Below, piece after piece: positions 1-9,300 of a stretch of 64,000 nt of DNA. The translations under genes and the position numbers were made by a program. The notes below the pieces were generated by a model, which worked only from the letters and a program-made list of their open reading frames with translations, did no database searches and was not told the origin of the DNA. Location of the stretch: contig NZ_CP059201.1 in NCBI RefSeq assembly GCF_014251795.1, positions 124,001 to 188,000 of the forward strand, written 5' to 3'. Source of the DNA: Blattabacterium cuenoti (GTDB taxonomy: Bacteria > Bacteroidota > Bacteroidia > Flavobacteriales > Blattabacteriaceae). How positions within the stretch are numbered: the first letter of the stretch is position 1; each line of letters starts with the position of its first letter.

Positions 1-127
1 TGGTGAAATGCCATGTATACCGGAAAACTGGCTTGGTTGAGACCGGGGGGTAGGCAGATTGAGATCATGGGTAACCTAGATCCTAGATAAATGATAGGTG
101 TAAAAACAGAATCCGGCTTACAATTCT
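1..127 (+). ncRNA. rnpB: RNase P RNA, 3' portion (partial)
   Basis: This is the 3' end of the catalytic RNA of RNase P, which trims the 5' leaders of pre-tRNAs. The sequence has the conserved block around 'cctagataaatgat' (positions 81-95) and the terminal signature 'acagaatccggctta' (106-120), typical of the 3' end of bacterial type A RNase P RNA. The 5' part lies left of the window, so the P1 helix partner cannot be seen and the exact 3' end is approximate. A tRNA-Ser gene follows directly. The gene for the protein subunit (rnpA) lies about 11 kb away in this window and is frame-disrupted. Confidence 0.88.
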
Positions 128-134
128 ACTTTTT

Positions 135-219
135 GGAGAGATGGCCGAGAGGATTAAGGCGCACGTCTGGAAAGCGTGTTCACAAAAAAGTGTCAAGGGT
201 TCGAATCCCTTTCTCTCCG
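135..219 (+). tRNA. tRNA-Ser (anticodon GGA)
   Basis: A cloverleaf folds with acceptor ggagaga (135-141) pairing with tctctcc (212-218) and G219 as discriminator. The anticodon stem is cacgt/gcgtg around loop ctggaaa, which gives anticodon GGA at 169-171. The long variable arm and the T loop ttcgaat are as expected for a class II serine tRNA. It reads UCC/UCU. The 3' CCA is not encoded; a T run follows immediately. Confidence 0.96.
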
Positions 220-225
220 TTTTTT

Positions 226-1389
226 TTATAAATTTTCTATATCTTTCAATTTTCTTTCTATTAAACCAGTTCTAACACCTAATAATCGATCTATATCTTT
301 AGAAGCTCCTTGTAATTTATCTTGTGCTTGATGAAGTAGTAATCCAAATTTTGTAAATTCCTGTTTGACACTTTCTAAAATTTTCCATACTTCAGAACTT
401 CTTTTTTGAATAGCTAAAGTTCTGAAACCTATTTGTAAACTGTTTAACATAGCAGCTAATGTGGATGGACCAGCTATCACTGTTTTGTATTTTCTTAATA
501 ATTCTTCTAACAAACTAGAATTTTTTGTAATTTCAGCATATATTCCTTCAAAAGGCAAAAAAAGAATAGCAAAATCAGTAGTATGTGGAGGATCTATATA
601 TTTATCTTTAATATTTTTAGCCATTTTTTTTATCACAGATTCCATATTTTTTATAGCTATTTCTATATTCTTTTTTTCTCCATCAGAATAAGCTCTTTGT
701 ATTTTTTCATAAGTTTCTTTTGGAAACTTAACATCAATAGGTAACCAAATCATATTTCCATCTTCAAATCCTGGAAGTTTAATTGCAAATTCTACTACAA
801 AATTTGTATTAGATTTTGTCACAACATTAGAAGCATATTGTTCTGGAGATAAAATTTGTTGTAAAAGCATTGAAAGTTGCATTTCGCTAAAACTTCCACA
901 TATTTTTACATGATTTAAAGTTCTTTTTAAAGAACTCACATCTTTAGCCAAAATTTTCATTTCTCCTAATCCTTCTTGTAAAAAGAATAATTGATTTCCA
1001 ATTATTTCGAACGATTTCCCTAAATGTGTATTTAAAGAAGTTTGAAGTTTATCATTAACGTTTTTTTTTATTTCATTAAGTTCTTTCTCAATAATTTGGA
1101 TAAATTTATCCTGTGAAGTATAAAAAAAATCGAATTTTTTACTTTGATGATCAGCATAAAACTGTATTTTTTGGTCAATGTTATTTTGAAAAATTTCGAT
1201 ATTTTTTGTTAAAGAATTTTTGATTTCAATCAAAGAATCTACGATTTCTGTTCTATGATATTTAGATAATTTTTGAATTTCATTTTGTTGATCTTTAAAT
1301 TCTTTTCTAAAGAATAATTCCAATTTTATAAAAAAAAATATACATATAAGAAAAATAAAAAACGAAAAAAATATAAATGAATAATACAT
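226..1389 (-). CDS. rmuC: RmuC family DNA recombination protein
   Basis: The 387-residue protein has an N-terminal membrane segment (about residues 2-22), a long charged coiled-coil region (about 30-130) and a conserved C-terminal RmuC domain (about 160-370) with a PD-(D/E)XK-like 'IDVKFP' core and an 'AGPSTLAAML' motif. RmuC proteins are thought to limit DNA inversions and rearrangements, probably as nucleases; the true substrate is not known. The architecture of anchor, coiled coil and nuclease-like domain is complete. The 3' end lies only a few bases from the tRNA-Ser gene. Family assignment is firm; the cellular role is inferred from the family. Confidence 0.9.
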   Translation of the reverse strand: MYYSFIFFSFFIFLICIFFFIKLELFFRKEFKDQQNEIQKLSKYHRTEIVDSLIEIKNSLTKNIEIFQNNIDQKIQFYADHQSKKFDFFYTSQDKFIQIIEKELNEIKKNVNDKLQTSLNTHLGKSFEIIGNQLFFLQEGLGEMKILAKDVSSLKRTLNHVKICGSFSEMQLSMLLQQILSPEQYASNVVTKSNTNFVVEFAIKLPGFEDGNMIWLPIDVKFPKETYEKIQRAYSDGEKKNIEIAIKNMESVIKKMAKNIKDKYIDPPHTTDFAILFLPFEGIYAEITKNSSLLEELLRKYKTVIAGPSTLAAMLNSLQIGFRTLAIQKRSSEVWKILESVKQEFTKFGLLLHQAQDKLQGASKDIDRLLGVRTGLIERKLKDIENL

Positions 1390-1406
1390 TCAAATTCAAA
1401 AAAAAA

Positions 1407-1479
<73 letters not shown>

Positions 1480-1538
1480 AATATTTAATAATATAATGTT
1501 TTTCATCTACAAAATCAAATATTATTCATTCATTTTAT

Positions 1539-3089
1539 TCATCCATTCATAGATATTAGAAATTCCTCATTATTTTGAGTTCTAGACATTCTAGATCTTA
1601 AAAATTCCATAGCTTCTACTGGATTCATATCGGAAAGATGTTTTCGTAAAATCCACATTCTTTGTAATGTATTCGTATCGAGTAAAAGATCATCTTTTCT
1701 TGTACTAGAAGAAACAAGATCAATAGCCGGATAAATTCGTTTATTCGCTATTTTTCTATCTAATTGAAGTTCTTTATTTCCAGTTCCTTTAAATTCTTCA
1801 AATATAACTTCGTCCATTTTTGATCCTGTATCAATCATAGCTGTAGCAATTATAGATAAAGATCCTCCATTCTCAATATTTCTAGCCGCGCCAAAAAATC
1901 TTTTAGGTCTATGCAAGGCATTTGCATCTACTCCTCCTGATAAAACCTTTCCAGATGCAGGAGCTACAGTGTTATAGGCACGTGCTAAACGCGTAATTGA
2001 ATCTAGCAAAATCACTACATCATGTGAACATTCTACCATTCTTTTTGCTTTTTGCAAAACAATATTAGCAACTTTAACATGTCTATCAGCCGGTTCATCA
2101 AAAGTAGAAGCAATAACTTCTCCTCTTACATTTCTCTGCATATCTGTTACTTCTTCTGGACGTTCATCAATTAATAATATAATTAAATATACTTCAGGAT
2201 GATTAGCTGCAATAGCATTTGCTATTTCTTTTAATAAAGTAGTTTTTCCTGTTTTAGGAGGAGCGACAATCATTCCTCTTTGTCCTTTTCCTATAGGAGT
2301 AAAAAGATCTACAATTCTTGTGGAAAGAGTTGCGTTTTTTTCGGCTAACTTAAATTTTTCATTTGGAAATAATGGAGTTAAATGCTCAAAAGAATTTCTA
2401 TTCCTTACAAAAGAAGGAGATCTTCCATTAATCTCAAGAATTTTAATTAATGGAAAATATTTTTCTCCATCTTTAGGCGGTCTAACTTCTCCTCTGATTG
2501 TATCTCCTGTCCTCATTCCAAAAAGCCTAATTTGAGATTGAGAAACGTAAATATCATCAGGAGATGATAAATAATTAAAATCGGAAGATCTTAAAAATCC
2601 ATAATTTTCTGGCATAATTTCTAATACTCCTTCACTTATTATGATTCCTTCAAACTCATATTCAGGAGTGCGATATTTATTATGATAAATTTTTTGTGAT
2701 CCCATTTCTGATCCATGAGCATGAGATTGAGATGATGAAACATTTTGAATATCATGTTTATCGTTTTTTTTCCAATTAGAAAAATTTTGATGTTTTTTTT
2801 GAAATCTTGTGGATTCTTCAGAAAATTTAGAATTATAAATTTTTGAATGTTCTTGAGAAATCAATTTTCTTTTTTTAGATTCAATACTTTTTCGAATTTT
2901 AAATTCTTTTTTTAAAGGATTCTCTCTTTTTGAATTTGAAGTAGAAGTATTTTTATTATTAAAAATAGAAATAATTTTTTCTAAAAGTTCGTTCTTTCGT
3001 AATTGTGTACATTTTTTTAATCCTGATGAACGAGCAATCTCCTGTAATTCAAAAAGCTTTTTACTTTTTAATTCAGTAATATCAAACAT
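1539..3089 (-). CDS. rho: Transcription termination factor Rho
   Basis: This hexameric RNA-dependent ATPase ends transcription of untranslated RNA. It is 516 residues, about 100 more than E. coli Rho. An N-terminal Rho_N helical domain covers about residues 1-42. A low-complexity, Ser/Lys/Asn-rich insert (about 45-145) accounts for the extra length. The cold-shock-type RNA-binding domain is at about 152-210. The ATPase core has Walker A 'APPKTGKTT' at 276-284 and Walker B 'VVILLDS'. The large insert is common in Bacteroidetes Rho. Rho may carry much of the termination load here, since convergent genes leave no space for hairpin terminators. A DUF4293 gene is transcribed divergently from the other side of a 154-bp gap. 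Confidence 0.97.
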   Translation of the reverse strand: MFDITELKSKKLFELQEIARSSGLKKCTQLRKNELLEKIISIFNNKNTSTSNSKRENPLKKEFKIRKSIESKKRKLISQEHSKIYNSKFSEESTRFQKKHQNFSNWKKNDKHDIQNVSSSQSHAHGSEMGSQKIYHNKYRTPEYEFEGIIISEGVLEIMPENYGFLRSSDFNYLSSPDDIYVSQSQIRLFGMRTGDTIRGEVRPPKDGEKYFPLIKILEINGRSPSFVRNRNSFEHLTPLFPNEKFKLAEKNATLSTRIVDLFTPIGKGQRGMIVAPPKTGKTTLLKEIANAIAANHPEVYLIILLIDERPEEVTDMQRNVRGEVIASTFDEPADRHVKVANIVLQKAKRMVECSHDVVILLDSITRLARAYNTVAPASGKVLSGGVDANALHRPKRFFGAARNIENGGSLSIIATAMIDTGSKMDEVIFEEFKGTGNKELQLDRKIANKRIYPAIDLVSSSTRKDDLLLDTNTLQRMWILRKHLSDMNPVEAMEFLRSRMSRTQNNEEFLISMNG

Positions 3090-3243
3090 AAAGTGATTGG
3101 TTTTTATATATGTATATGCTTGGTAAGTAATATACTTTATTAGTGTAATAATAACTTATGAAAAAAATAACTTAGAAACGATAAATACAATTATACAAAA
3201 AATTAATTTGAACTTAAATAAAAAATTAAAAAAATAATTTAAT

Positions 3244-3600
3244 ATGTTATATAGAATACAATCACTGTACTTACTGATTTCAATTTTTATTTATTCTTTT
3301 TCCATATATTTTTTTTATAAAAAACAAATTATAATTTTTACAATTATATGTTTATTGTTATCTATTTTGAGTTTTTTATTTTTTAATAAAAAAAAATTAC
3401 AAATTTATTTAAATAAAATTAATATACTTTCTAATATAATTCATGTAATAATAATTTTTTTTTCATATTCATATTATGATAAATACACATTGTGTTTAAT
3501 ACTCTTTTTTTTATTATTATGTATATACATTTTATTTATGGCGAATAGAGCTATAAAAAAAGATATCGAATTAATCGATTCTATAAATCGAATACGATGA
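3244..3600 (+). CDS. DUF4293-like small membrane protein
   Basis: A 118-residue protein with four predicted transmembrane stretches (about 7-25, 29-46, 58-75 and 80-98) and a short charged tail. The start 'MLYRIQSLYLL' matches the N-terminal pattern of the Bacteroidetes DUF4293 family, which is often encoded next to rho, as here. No function is known. It is extremely AT-rich, with long T runs reflecting Phe/Ile/Leu codons. It probably shares a transcript with prfA, 36 bp downstream. Confidence 0.72.
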   Translation: MLYRIQSLYLLISIFIYSFSIYFFYKKQIIIFTIICLLLSILSFLFFNKKKLQIYLNKINILSNIIHVIIIFFSYSYYDKYTLCLILFFLLLCIYILFMANRAIKKDIELIDSINRIR

Positions 3601-3636
3601 ATAAAAATGTAAAGAATTTTTATAAAGATTAAAAAA

Positions 3637-4728
3637 ATGAAAAAAACTTCATTGATTAAAAAGTTAGAAGTTTATAAAAAGGAATTTGATGAAATTTCAA
3701 AATCTATCATACAACCCAATATTATATCTGATGAAAAAAAATATAAAATATTATTAAATAAATACAAAAAATTAGAAAAAATAGTTTCTATTTATGAAAA
3801 GTATAAGAAAAAATTAGTTTTCTTAAAAGAAATCAATTTCATTTTAGAAAATGATTCAGATACGGAAATGAGGGAACTAGCTTTAACAGAAAAACACAAA
3901 GTTTTAAGTAATTTATCTTCTATTGAAAAGGAATCTTACAATCTTCTATTTTCTTCAAAAAAAGAATCTGAATATCAAATAGATTCAGAAGATCATAGAA
4001 ATGCTGTTATACTTGAATTACGTTCCGGAACAGGAGGAGATGAAGCATGTCTTTTTGTCGAAGATATATTGAGAATGTACACGATGTATTTTAAAAAATC
4101 AGGATGGAAATATAAAATTTTACATGTACAAAAAGGAGGAACAAAAGGATATAAAGAAGTGATTTTAGATATCAATGGAGAAAAAGGAGTATATGGAAAT
4201 TTAAAATTTGAATCAGGAGTACACAGAGTCCAACGAATTCCAAAAACAGAATCTCAAGGAAGAGTTCATACATCTGCGATAACTGTTGCAGTTTTTCCTA
4301 GAGTAAAAGATATAGAAGTAAATATTAATTTATCTGATATAAAAAAAGATACATTTCGATCTAGTGGATCTGGTGGACAACATGTCAATAAAACAGAATC
4401 TGCTGTACGATTAACTCATATTCCCAGTAAAATTACAGTAGAATGTCAAGAAGAACGTTCTCAACATAAAAATTTTGAAAAAGCAATAAGCGTTTTAAGA
4501 TCACGTATTTATCAACGTGAAAAAGAAAAAAGATTAAAAAAAATATCTACAAAAAGAAAGTCTTTAGTCTCAACAGGAGACCGTTCTGTAAAAATTAGAA
4601 CCTACAATTATCCTAAAAACAGAGTTACGGATCATAGAATTCACAAATCTATTTATAATTTTTCAGAATTTATGAATGGAAATATACAACAAATGATTGA
4701 TATGTTAAAATTTTTTGAAAAAAAATAA
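3637..4728 (+). CDS. prfA: Peptide chain release factor 1
   Basis: This factor recognises UAA and UAG stop codons and triggers peptide release on the ribosome. The 363-residue protein has the stop-codon tripeptide P-K-T at 202-204 ('RIPKTESQGR'), the RF1-type PxT, where RF2 has SPF. The catalytic GGQ is at 246-248 within 'SGSGGQHVNKTES'. Length and domain order are normal (E. coli RF1 has 360). Its stop is 4 bp from the stop of the converging accC, so no dedicated terminator fits between them. Confidence 0.97.
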   Translation: MKKTSLIKKLEVYKKEFDEISKSIIQPNIISDEKKYKILLNKYKKLEKIVSIYEKYKKKLVFLKEINFILENDSDTEMRELALTEKHKVLSNLSSIEKESYNLLFSSKKESEYQIDSEDHRNAVILELRSGTGGDEACLFVEDILRMYTMYFKKSGWKYKILHVQKGGTKGYKEVILDINGEKGVYGNLKFESGVHRVQRIPKTESQGRVHTSAITVAVFPRVKDIEVNINLSDIKKDTFRSSGSGGQHVNKTESAVRLTHIPSKITVECQEERSQHKNFEKAISVLRSRIYQREKEKRLKKISTKRKSLVSTGDRSVKIRTYNYPKNRVTDHRIHKSIYNFSEFMNGNIQQMIDMLKFFEKK

Positions 4729-4732
4729 TATT

Positions 4733-6070
4733 CTAATATAGATTATCTAAAAAATTAGTGTTATAATTTCCTTTTAAAAATTCATTGTTTTGCATAAGTT
4801 TTTTTAGGAAAGGAATAGTAGTATGAATTCCTTCTATTACAAATTCATCTAAAGAACGACGCATTTTTTCAATAGTTTCTTTTCTACTTTTTGCAGTCGC
4901 AATTATCTTAGCAATCATAGAATCATAATAATGTGGAACAATGTATCCTGCATAAATGTGTGTATCAACACGGACACCTTTTCCTCCAGGCAAATGCATT
5001 TGAGTTATTTGACCAGGGGCTGGACGAAAATTACGATTTGGTTCTTCTGCATTAATTCTACATTCTATAGAATACATTTTTGGATAAAAATTTTTTTTTT
5101 TAGAAAGTTTTTTTCCATAAGCTAAAAATATTTGTTCTTGAATCAAATCTAAACCTGTTATTTCCTCAGTTATCGTATGTTCAACTTGTATTCTTGGATT
5201 CATTTCCATAAAATAAAAATTTTTCTTTTGATCTAGCAAAAATTCTATAGTACCTACTCCTTCATAACGAAGATATTCAACTGCTTTTATAGCTTCTTCT
5301 CCCATTTTTTTTCTCAAAAATGGAGTTAAAAATGGAGAAGGAGCTTCTTCTACTAATTTTTGATTTCTTCTTTGAATAGAACAATCTCTTTCTGACAAAT
5401 GATATGCTGATCCATATCTATCTCCCATAATTTGGATTTCTATATGTCTTGGATTTAAAATGAATTTTTCTATATATAGATCTTTTTTTCTAAAACAAGA
5501 CCAAGCCTCTTTTTTAGCTTCTTCCCAAGAATTTTTTAAATGATTTTTACCTAAAACAGATCGTATTCCTCTTCCTCCACCTCCAGAAACAGCTTTTATA
5601 ATAATCGGATATCCAATTTTATCTGCAATTTTTTCTATCTCTTTATAAGAAGATTCAACAAAACAATCAGATCCAGGTAAACAAGAAATACCAATTTTTT
5701 TCATAGTTTTTTTAGCGGAAATTTTATTTCCCATTTGAATCATATGGTTTGGATTAGCTCCAATAAATTTGATTCCATGTTTATAACACATAGAAGAAAA
5801 ATATGCATTTTCAGATAAAAACCCATATCCAGGATGAATGGCATCTGCATTTGTAATTTCTGCCGCCGAAATTAAATTCGGAATATTTAAATAAGATTGA
5901 GATGGAAGTGGTGGGCCAATACATACAGCTTCGTCCGCAAAATAAACATGAAGACTATGTTTATCTACTGTAGAATAAACAGCTACAGTTTGAATTCCCA
6001 TTTCTTTAACTGTTCTTATAATTCGTAAAGCAATTTCTCCACGATTAGCTATTAATATTTTTTTAAACAT
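4733..6070 (-). CDS. accC: Acetyl-CoA carboxylase, biotin carboxylase subunit
   Basis: This subunit carboxylates biotin on the AccB carrier using ATP and bicarbonate, the first half-reaction of fatty-acid synthesis. It is 445 residues (E. coli 449). The N-terminal 'KILIANRGEIALRIIRT', the glycine-rich ATP loop 'SGGGGRGI', 'MEMNPRIQVEH' and the C-terminal biotin carboxylase domain are all present. It lies 6 bp downstream of accB in the run rpmF-accB-accC. The beta carboxyltransferase gene accD is elsewhere in the window (49299-50138); accA is not in the window. Confidence 0.97.
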   Translation of the reverse strand: MFKKILIANRGEIALRIIRTVKEMGIQTVAVYSTVDKHSLHVYFADEAVCIGPPLPSQSYLNIPNLISAAEITNADAIHPGYGFLSENAYFSSMCYKHGIKFIGANPNHMIQMGNKISAKKTMKKIGISCLPGSDCFVESSYKEIEKIADKIGYPIIIKAVSGGGGRGIRSVLGKNHLKNSWEEAKKEAWSCFRKKDLYIEKFILNPRHIEIQIMGDRYGSAYHLSERDCSIQRRNQKLVEEAPSPFLTPFLRKKMGEEAIKAVEYLRYEGVGTIEFLLDQKKNFYFMEMNPRIQVEHTITEEITGLDLIQEQIFLAYGKKLSKKKNFYPKMYSIECRINAEEPNRNFRPAPGQITQMHLPGGKGVRVDTHIYAGYIVPHYYDSMIAKIIATAKSRKETIEKMRRSLDEFVIEGIHTTIPFLKKLMQNNEFLKGNYNTNFLDNLY

Positions 6071-6076
6071 AAAAAT

Positions 6077-6520
6077 TTAAAAATTAGGATCTAAAAGAAA
6101 TAAAGGCTGATCATAATCAACAGGAGTAGCATCTTCCACTAAAACTTTAATGAGTTTTCCATTCACTTCAGATTCAATCTCATTAAAAAGTTTCATTGCC
6201 TCTATCACACAAACTTTCGTTCCTATTTTTATTTTATCTCCTATTTTTACAAAAGGTTCTTGATCTGGATGAGGTTTTCTGTAAAAAGTTCCGATCATAG
6301 GTGATTTGATAGTTAAATATTGATTTTTTTCTTCTTGACAAAATCTATCATAAAAATCAGAAGAAGAAGATTTTTGACTAACAGAATGACATGAGGGTTT
6401 TTCATTATTAAATATTCTGTTTTTCATGTATATTTCAGTATTTTCTAATTTTATTCTTATTTCATCAATATTAGAATTTGAAATGAATTGAATCAGGGAT
6501 TTGATTTTTTTTAAATCCAT
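6077..6520 (-). CDS. accB: Biotin carboxyl carrier protein of acetyl-CoA carboxylase
   Basis: This 147-residue carrier swings the biotin arm between AccC and the carboxyltransferase. The C-terminal biotinyl domain (about 70-147) contains the biotinylation motif 'EAMKL' with acceptor Lys110. A flexible Ser-rich linker (about 40-55) precedes it, and the N-terminal ~35 residues form the usual AccB dimerisation segment. The length fits AccB (E. coli 156). It is co-directional with rpmF upstream and accC downstream, an arrangement common in Bacteroidetes. Confidence 0.95.
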   Translation of the reverse strand: MDLKKIKSLIQFISNSNIDEIRIKLENTEIYMKNRIFNNEKPSCHSVSQKSSSSDFYDRFCQEEKNQYLTIKSPMIGTFYRKPHPDQEPFVKIGDKIKIGTKVCVIEAMKLFNEIESEVNGKLIKVLVEDATPVDYDQPLFLLDPNF

Positions 6521-6528
6521 AATTTATA

Positions 6529-6726
6529 TTATATATTGTCTTTCTTATTTTTATTATATAGTATTTTTCCTCTATAATAAAGCTTGTCTTCATACCAGTG
6601 AGCATGATGATATAAATGTTTTTGATTTGTTAAAGGACATTTTTTTAATAAAGGTTCTTTTATTTTAAAATGACTTCTTCTCTTATTTCTTCTCGATTTA
6701 GATTGTCTTCTTTTAGGATGGGCCAT
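6529..6726 (-). CDS. rpmF: 50S ribosomal protein L32
   Basis: A 65-residue basic protein starting 'MAHPKRRQSKSRRNKRRSH', the classic L32 N terminus. The C-terminal half has the Bacteroidetes pattern 'CPLTNQKHLYHHAHWYEDKLYYRGK' without a full four-cysteine zinc ribbon (only one Cys is seen). It is the first gene of the rpmF-accB-accC run. Its start faces proS across a 106-bp gap that must hold promoters for both directions. Confidence 0.95.
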   Translation of the reverse strand: MAHPKRRQSKSRRNKRRSHFKIKEPLLKKCPLTNQKHLYHHAHWYEDKLYYRGKILYNKNKKDNI

Positions 6727-6832
6727 AATTTATGATATTAAACAAATTACTAATTTAGAAAGAAATAAAATTAAATGTGTTAAATAATTTTTATTATCTT
6801 TCGGAAAGAAACGAAATTATTTCTTATGTTTT

Positions 6833-8290
6833 ATGTTAACTAGACGTAGTGAAAATTATTCAAAATGGTATAATGAAATTGTTGTTAAATCTGGGTTAGC
6901 AGAATTTTCAGGAGTACGTGGTTTTATGATTATAAAACCATATGGATACTCTTTATGGGATAGAATGAAAACAATATTAGATAAAATGTTAAAATTAACT
7001 GGACATCAAAATGTTTATTTTCCTTCACTTATTCCAAAATCATATTTTTCAAAAGAAAAAGACCATACTGAAATTTTTTCTGAAGGATGTGGGATTGTGA
7101 CTCATTATAGATTAAAAAAAAATCAAGAAAATTTTATCGTTGACCCTGAGTCTAAGTTACAAGAAGAACTAATAATTCGACCAACTTCAGAGAGTATAAT
7201 ATGGAAGACTTATAAAGGGTGGATTCAATCTTATAGAGATTTACCTATTTTATTCAATCAGTGGGGAAATGCACTGAGATGGGAAATGCGAACTCGTTTA
7301 TTTATTAGAACTACAGAATTTTTGTGGCAAGAAGGACATACCGCTCATTCTACAAAAAAAGAAGCAATAGAAGAGGCTCTCAAAATATTAAATATCTATA
7401 CAGATTTTTCAGAAAAATTTATGGCTATTCCAGTATTACAAGGGATCAAGCCATATATGGATAAATTTTCTGGTTCAGAAAAAACATATTGTATCGAAGC
7501 ACTCATGCAAGATGGAAAAGCTTTACAAATTGGAACTTCACATTTTTTAGGACAAAATTTTTCAAAAGCTTTTGATGTAAAATTTACTAATTTTAACGGA
7601 AAAAAAGAATATGCATGGTCTACTTCTTGGGGAGTCTCTACCAGATTAATAGGTGGATTAATCATGTCGCATTCTGATGATAGAGGTTTAATTTTACCTC
7701 CTAAAATAGCTCCTATACAAATTATTATTATTCCTATATATTCTGAAGAGAGATATGATATAATTAATAAAATGGCAAAAAAAATTTTAAATGTTTTAGA
7801 AAAGGAAAAAATACGAGTTCAATATGATGATAGAATTATATTGACTCCTGGATGGAAATTTCATGAATACGAAATGAAAGGAATTCCCATACGAATCAGT
7901 ATCGGAAAAAATGAAATAAAAAATGAAAAAGTAGAGATTTTTAGAAGAGATACATATGAAAAAATATGTATACCTTGGATCAATTTAAAAAATTCAATTC
8001 CAAAATTATTAGATGAAATTCAAAAAAATATTTATCAAAAAGCATTTCAAAGAACTCAAAAATTAATTATTAAATCAGATCATTACAATGATTTTAAAGA
8101 AAAAATAAATCATTCTGGAGGATTCATTTTAGCTCATTGGGATGGAAAAAAAAATACAGGTAAAAAAATTCAAGAAGAAACAGAAGCAACCATACGTTGT
8201 ATTCCTATACATAATGAAAAAGAAAAAGGAAAATGTATTTATTCTGGAAATACTTCTTTACAAAGAGTTGTTTTTTCTAAATCTTATTGA
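6833..8290 (+). CDS. proS: Prolyl-tRNA synthetase (archaeal/eukaryotic-type)
   Basis: This enzyme charges tRNA-Pro with proline. The 485-residue protein is the short form without the ~180-residue editing insertion of the E. coli type, and it has the extra C-terminal domain of the archaeal/eukaryotic class, as usual in Bacteroidetes. Class II motifs are visible: motif 2 around 'WGNALRWEMRTRLFIRTTEFLWQEGHTAH' and motif 3 around 'STRLIGGLIMSHSDDRGL'. The start is an ATG at 6833. The 3' end overlaps the stop of the opposing pyrD by 7 bp. Confidence 0.96.
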   Translation: MLTRRSENYSKWYNEIVVKSGLAEFSGVRGFMIIKPYGYSLWDRMKTILDKMLKLTGHQNVYFPSLIPKSYFSKEKDHTEIFSEGCGIVTHYRLKKNQENFIVDPESKLQEELIIRPTSESIIWKTYKGWIQSYRDLPILFNQWGNALRWEMRTRLFIRTTEFLWQEGHTAHSTKKEAIEEALKILNIYTDFSEKFMAIPVLQGIKPYMDKFSGSEKTYCIEALMQDGKALQIGTSHFLGQNFSKAFDVKFTNFNGKKEYAWSTSWGVSTRLIGGLIMSHSDDRGLILPPKIAPIQIIIIPIYSEERYDIINKMAKKILNVLEKEKIRVQYDDRIILTPGWKFHEYEMKGIPIRISIGKNEIKNEKVEIFRRDTYEKICIPWINLKNSIPKLLDEIQKNIYQKAFQRTQKLIIKSDHYNDFKEKINHSGGFILAHWDGKKNTGKKIQEETEATIRCIPIHNEKEKGKCIYSGNTSLQRVVFSKSY

Positions 8291-9225
8291 AGATTTTTTA
8301 ATTTTCCCTTAAAATTATTTAAAGATGAATAGTTTTTTTTTTCTAAAATAAAAATCAATTCTTTTTTTAATCTTTCAAACACAGAAACACCCTCTTTCAT
8401 AAATTGTGTTCCAATTTGAACAGCGGTAGCTCCACATAATATGTGTTCAAAAATATCTTTCCCAGAAGAAATACCTCCACATCCTATAATGGAAATATCT
8501 TTCCGAAGATAAGTATAAAATTTATGAATATTAGCTAATGCAAATGGCTTGATTATTGATCCACCTATTCCTCCAAATCCTTTTTTAGGTCGTATTACTA
8601 CTGATTCTTTATTGACATCAATAAAAATTCCATTAGGTAAACTATTAATACAAGTCACAAAAAAAATAGGAAATCGATTTAAAATCAAAGCCATATTCTT
8701 AATATGGATATCATGAAAATATGGAGGAAGTTTAATTCCTAAAGGTTTTTTGTTAAATCGAAATATGTTTTCTATAAAATTTGAAATACCATCAAAATTA
8801 CAATCTAACATTTCTTTTTTTTCAATAATATTTGGACAAGATAAATTTAATTCTATAGCAGTAATTTTTGAAGATTGGTTTGCTTTTTGAATCAGTAAAT
8901 AATTCTCTTCTGTAGATAATCCAGATATAGAAAGGAAAATAGGTTTATTTATTTTATTTTTTTCTAAAAAATTTAAATAAAAATTAATTCCAAGATTGGG
9001 TAATCCCATAGAATTTATACTTCCTATGTTCCATTCAAAATATCTAGGAGAAATATTTCCTTCTCTTGGTTTATATGTACAACTTTTTGTAACAACTCCA
9101 CCAGAATAACTATTTAATAAATTAGATAGTTCTTGATCTGTTGTACAAAGAACACCTGAAGCATTCATAATGCATAATGGAAGTTTAATTCCATTTATAC
9201 TAGCAGTAATATCTATTTTTTTCAT
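8284..9225 (-). CDS. pyrD: Dihydroorotate dehydrogenase, class 1A-like
   Basis: This enzyme oxidises dihydroorotate to orotate, the fourth step of pyrimidine synthesis. The protein closely resembles the soluble fumarate-dependent class 1A enzymes of Lactococcus and yeast: 'ELNLSCPN' carries the expected catalytic Cys, followed by 'GIKLPPYF', 'INSLPNG', 'VIRPKKGFGGIGG' and 'HILCGATAVQIGTQ'. It has no membrane anchor. I chose the ATG at 9225 ('MKKIDITASINGIKLP', 313 aa). The open frame runs back to 9318, but that would overlap the divergent pyrE-pyrF gene; in-frame ATGs at 9231 and 9237 are alternatives. The next pathway enzymes are in the adjacent divergent gene. Confidence 0.93.
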   Translation of the reverse strand: MKKIDITASINGIKLPLCIMNASGVLCTTDQELSNLLNSYSGGVVTKSCTYKPREGNISPRYFEWNIGSINSMGLPNLGINFYLNFLEKNKINKPIFLSISGLSTEENYLLIQKANQSSKITAIELNLSCPNIIEKKEMLDCNFDGISNFIENIFRFNKKPLGIKLPPYFHDIHIKNMALILNRFPIFFVTCINSLPNGIFIDVNKESVVIRPKKGFGGIGGSIIKPFALANIHKFYTYLRKDISIIGCGGISSGKDIFEHILCGATAVQIGTQFMKEGVSVFERLKKELIFILEKKNYSSLNNFKGKLKNLQ

Positions 9226-9300
9226 AGTCATATACATAATTTTAATAATATCCAAGTATAAAATTTTTAACTTTACCAAAACAGCTGTTTTATATTTTTT

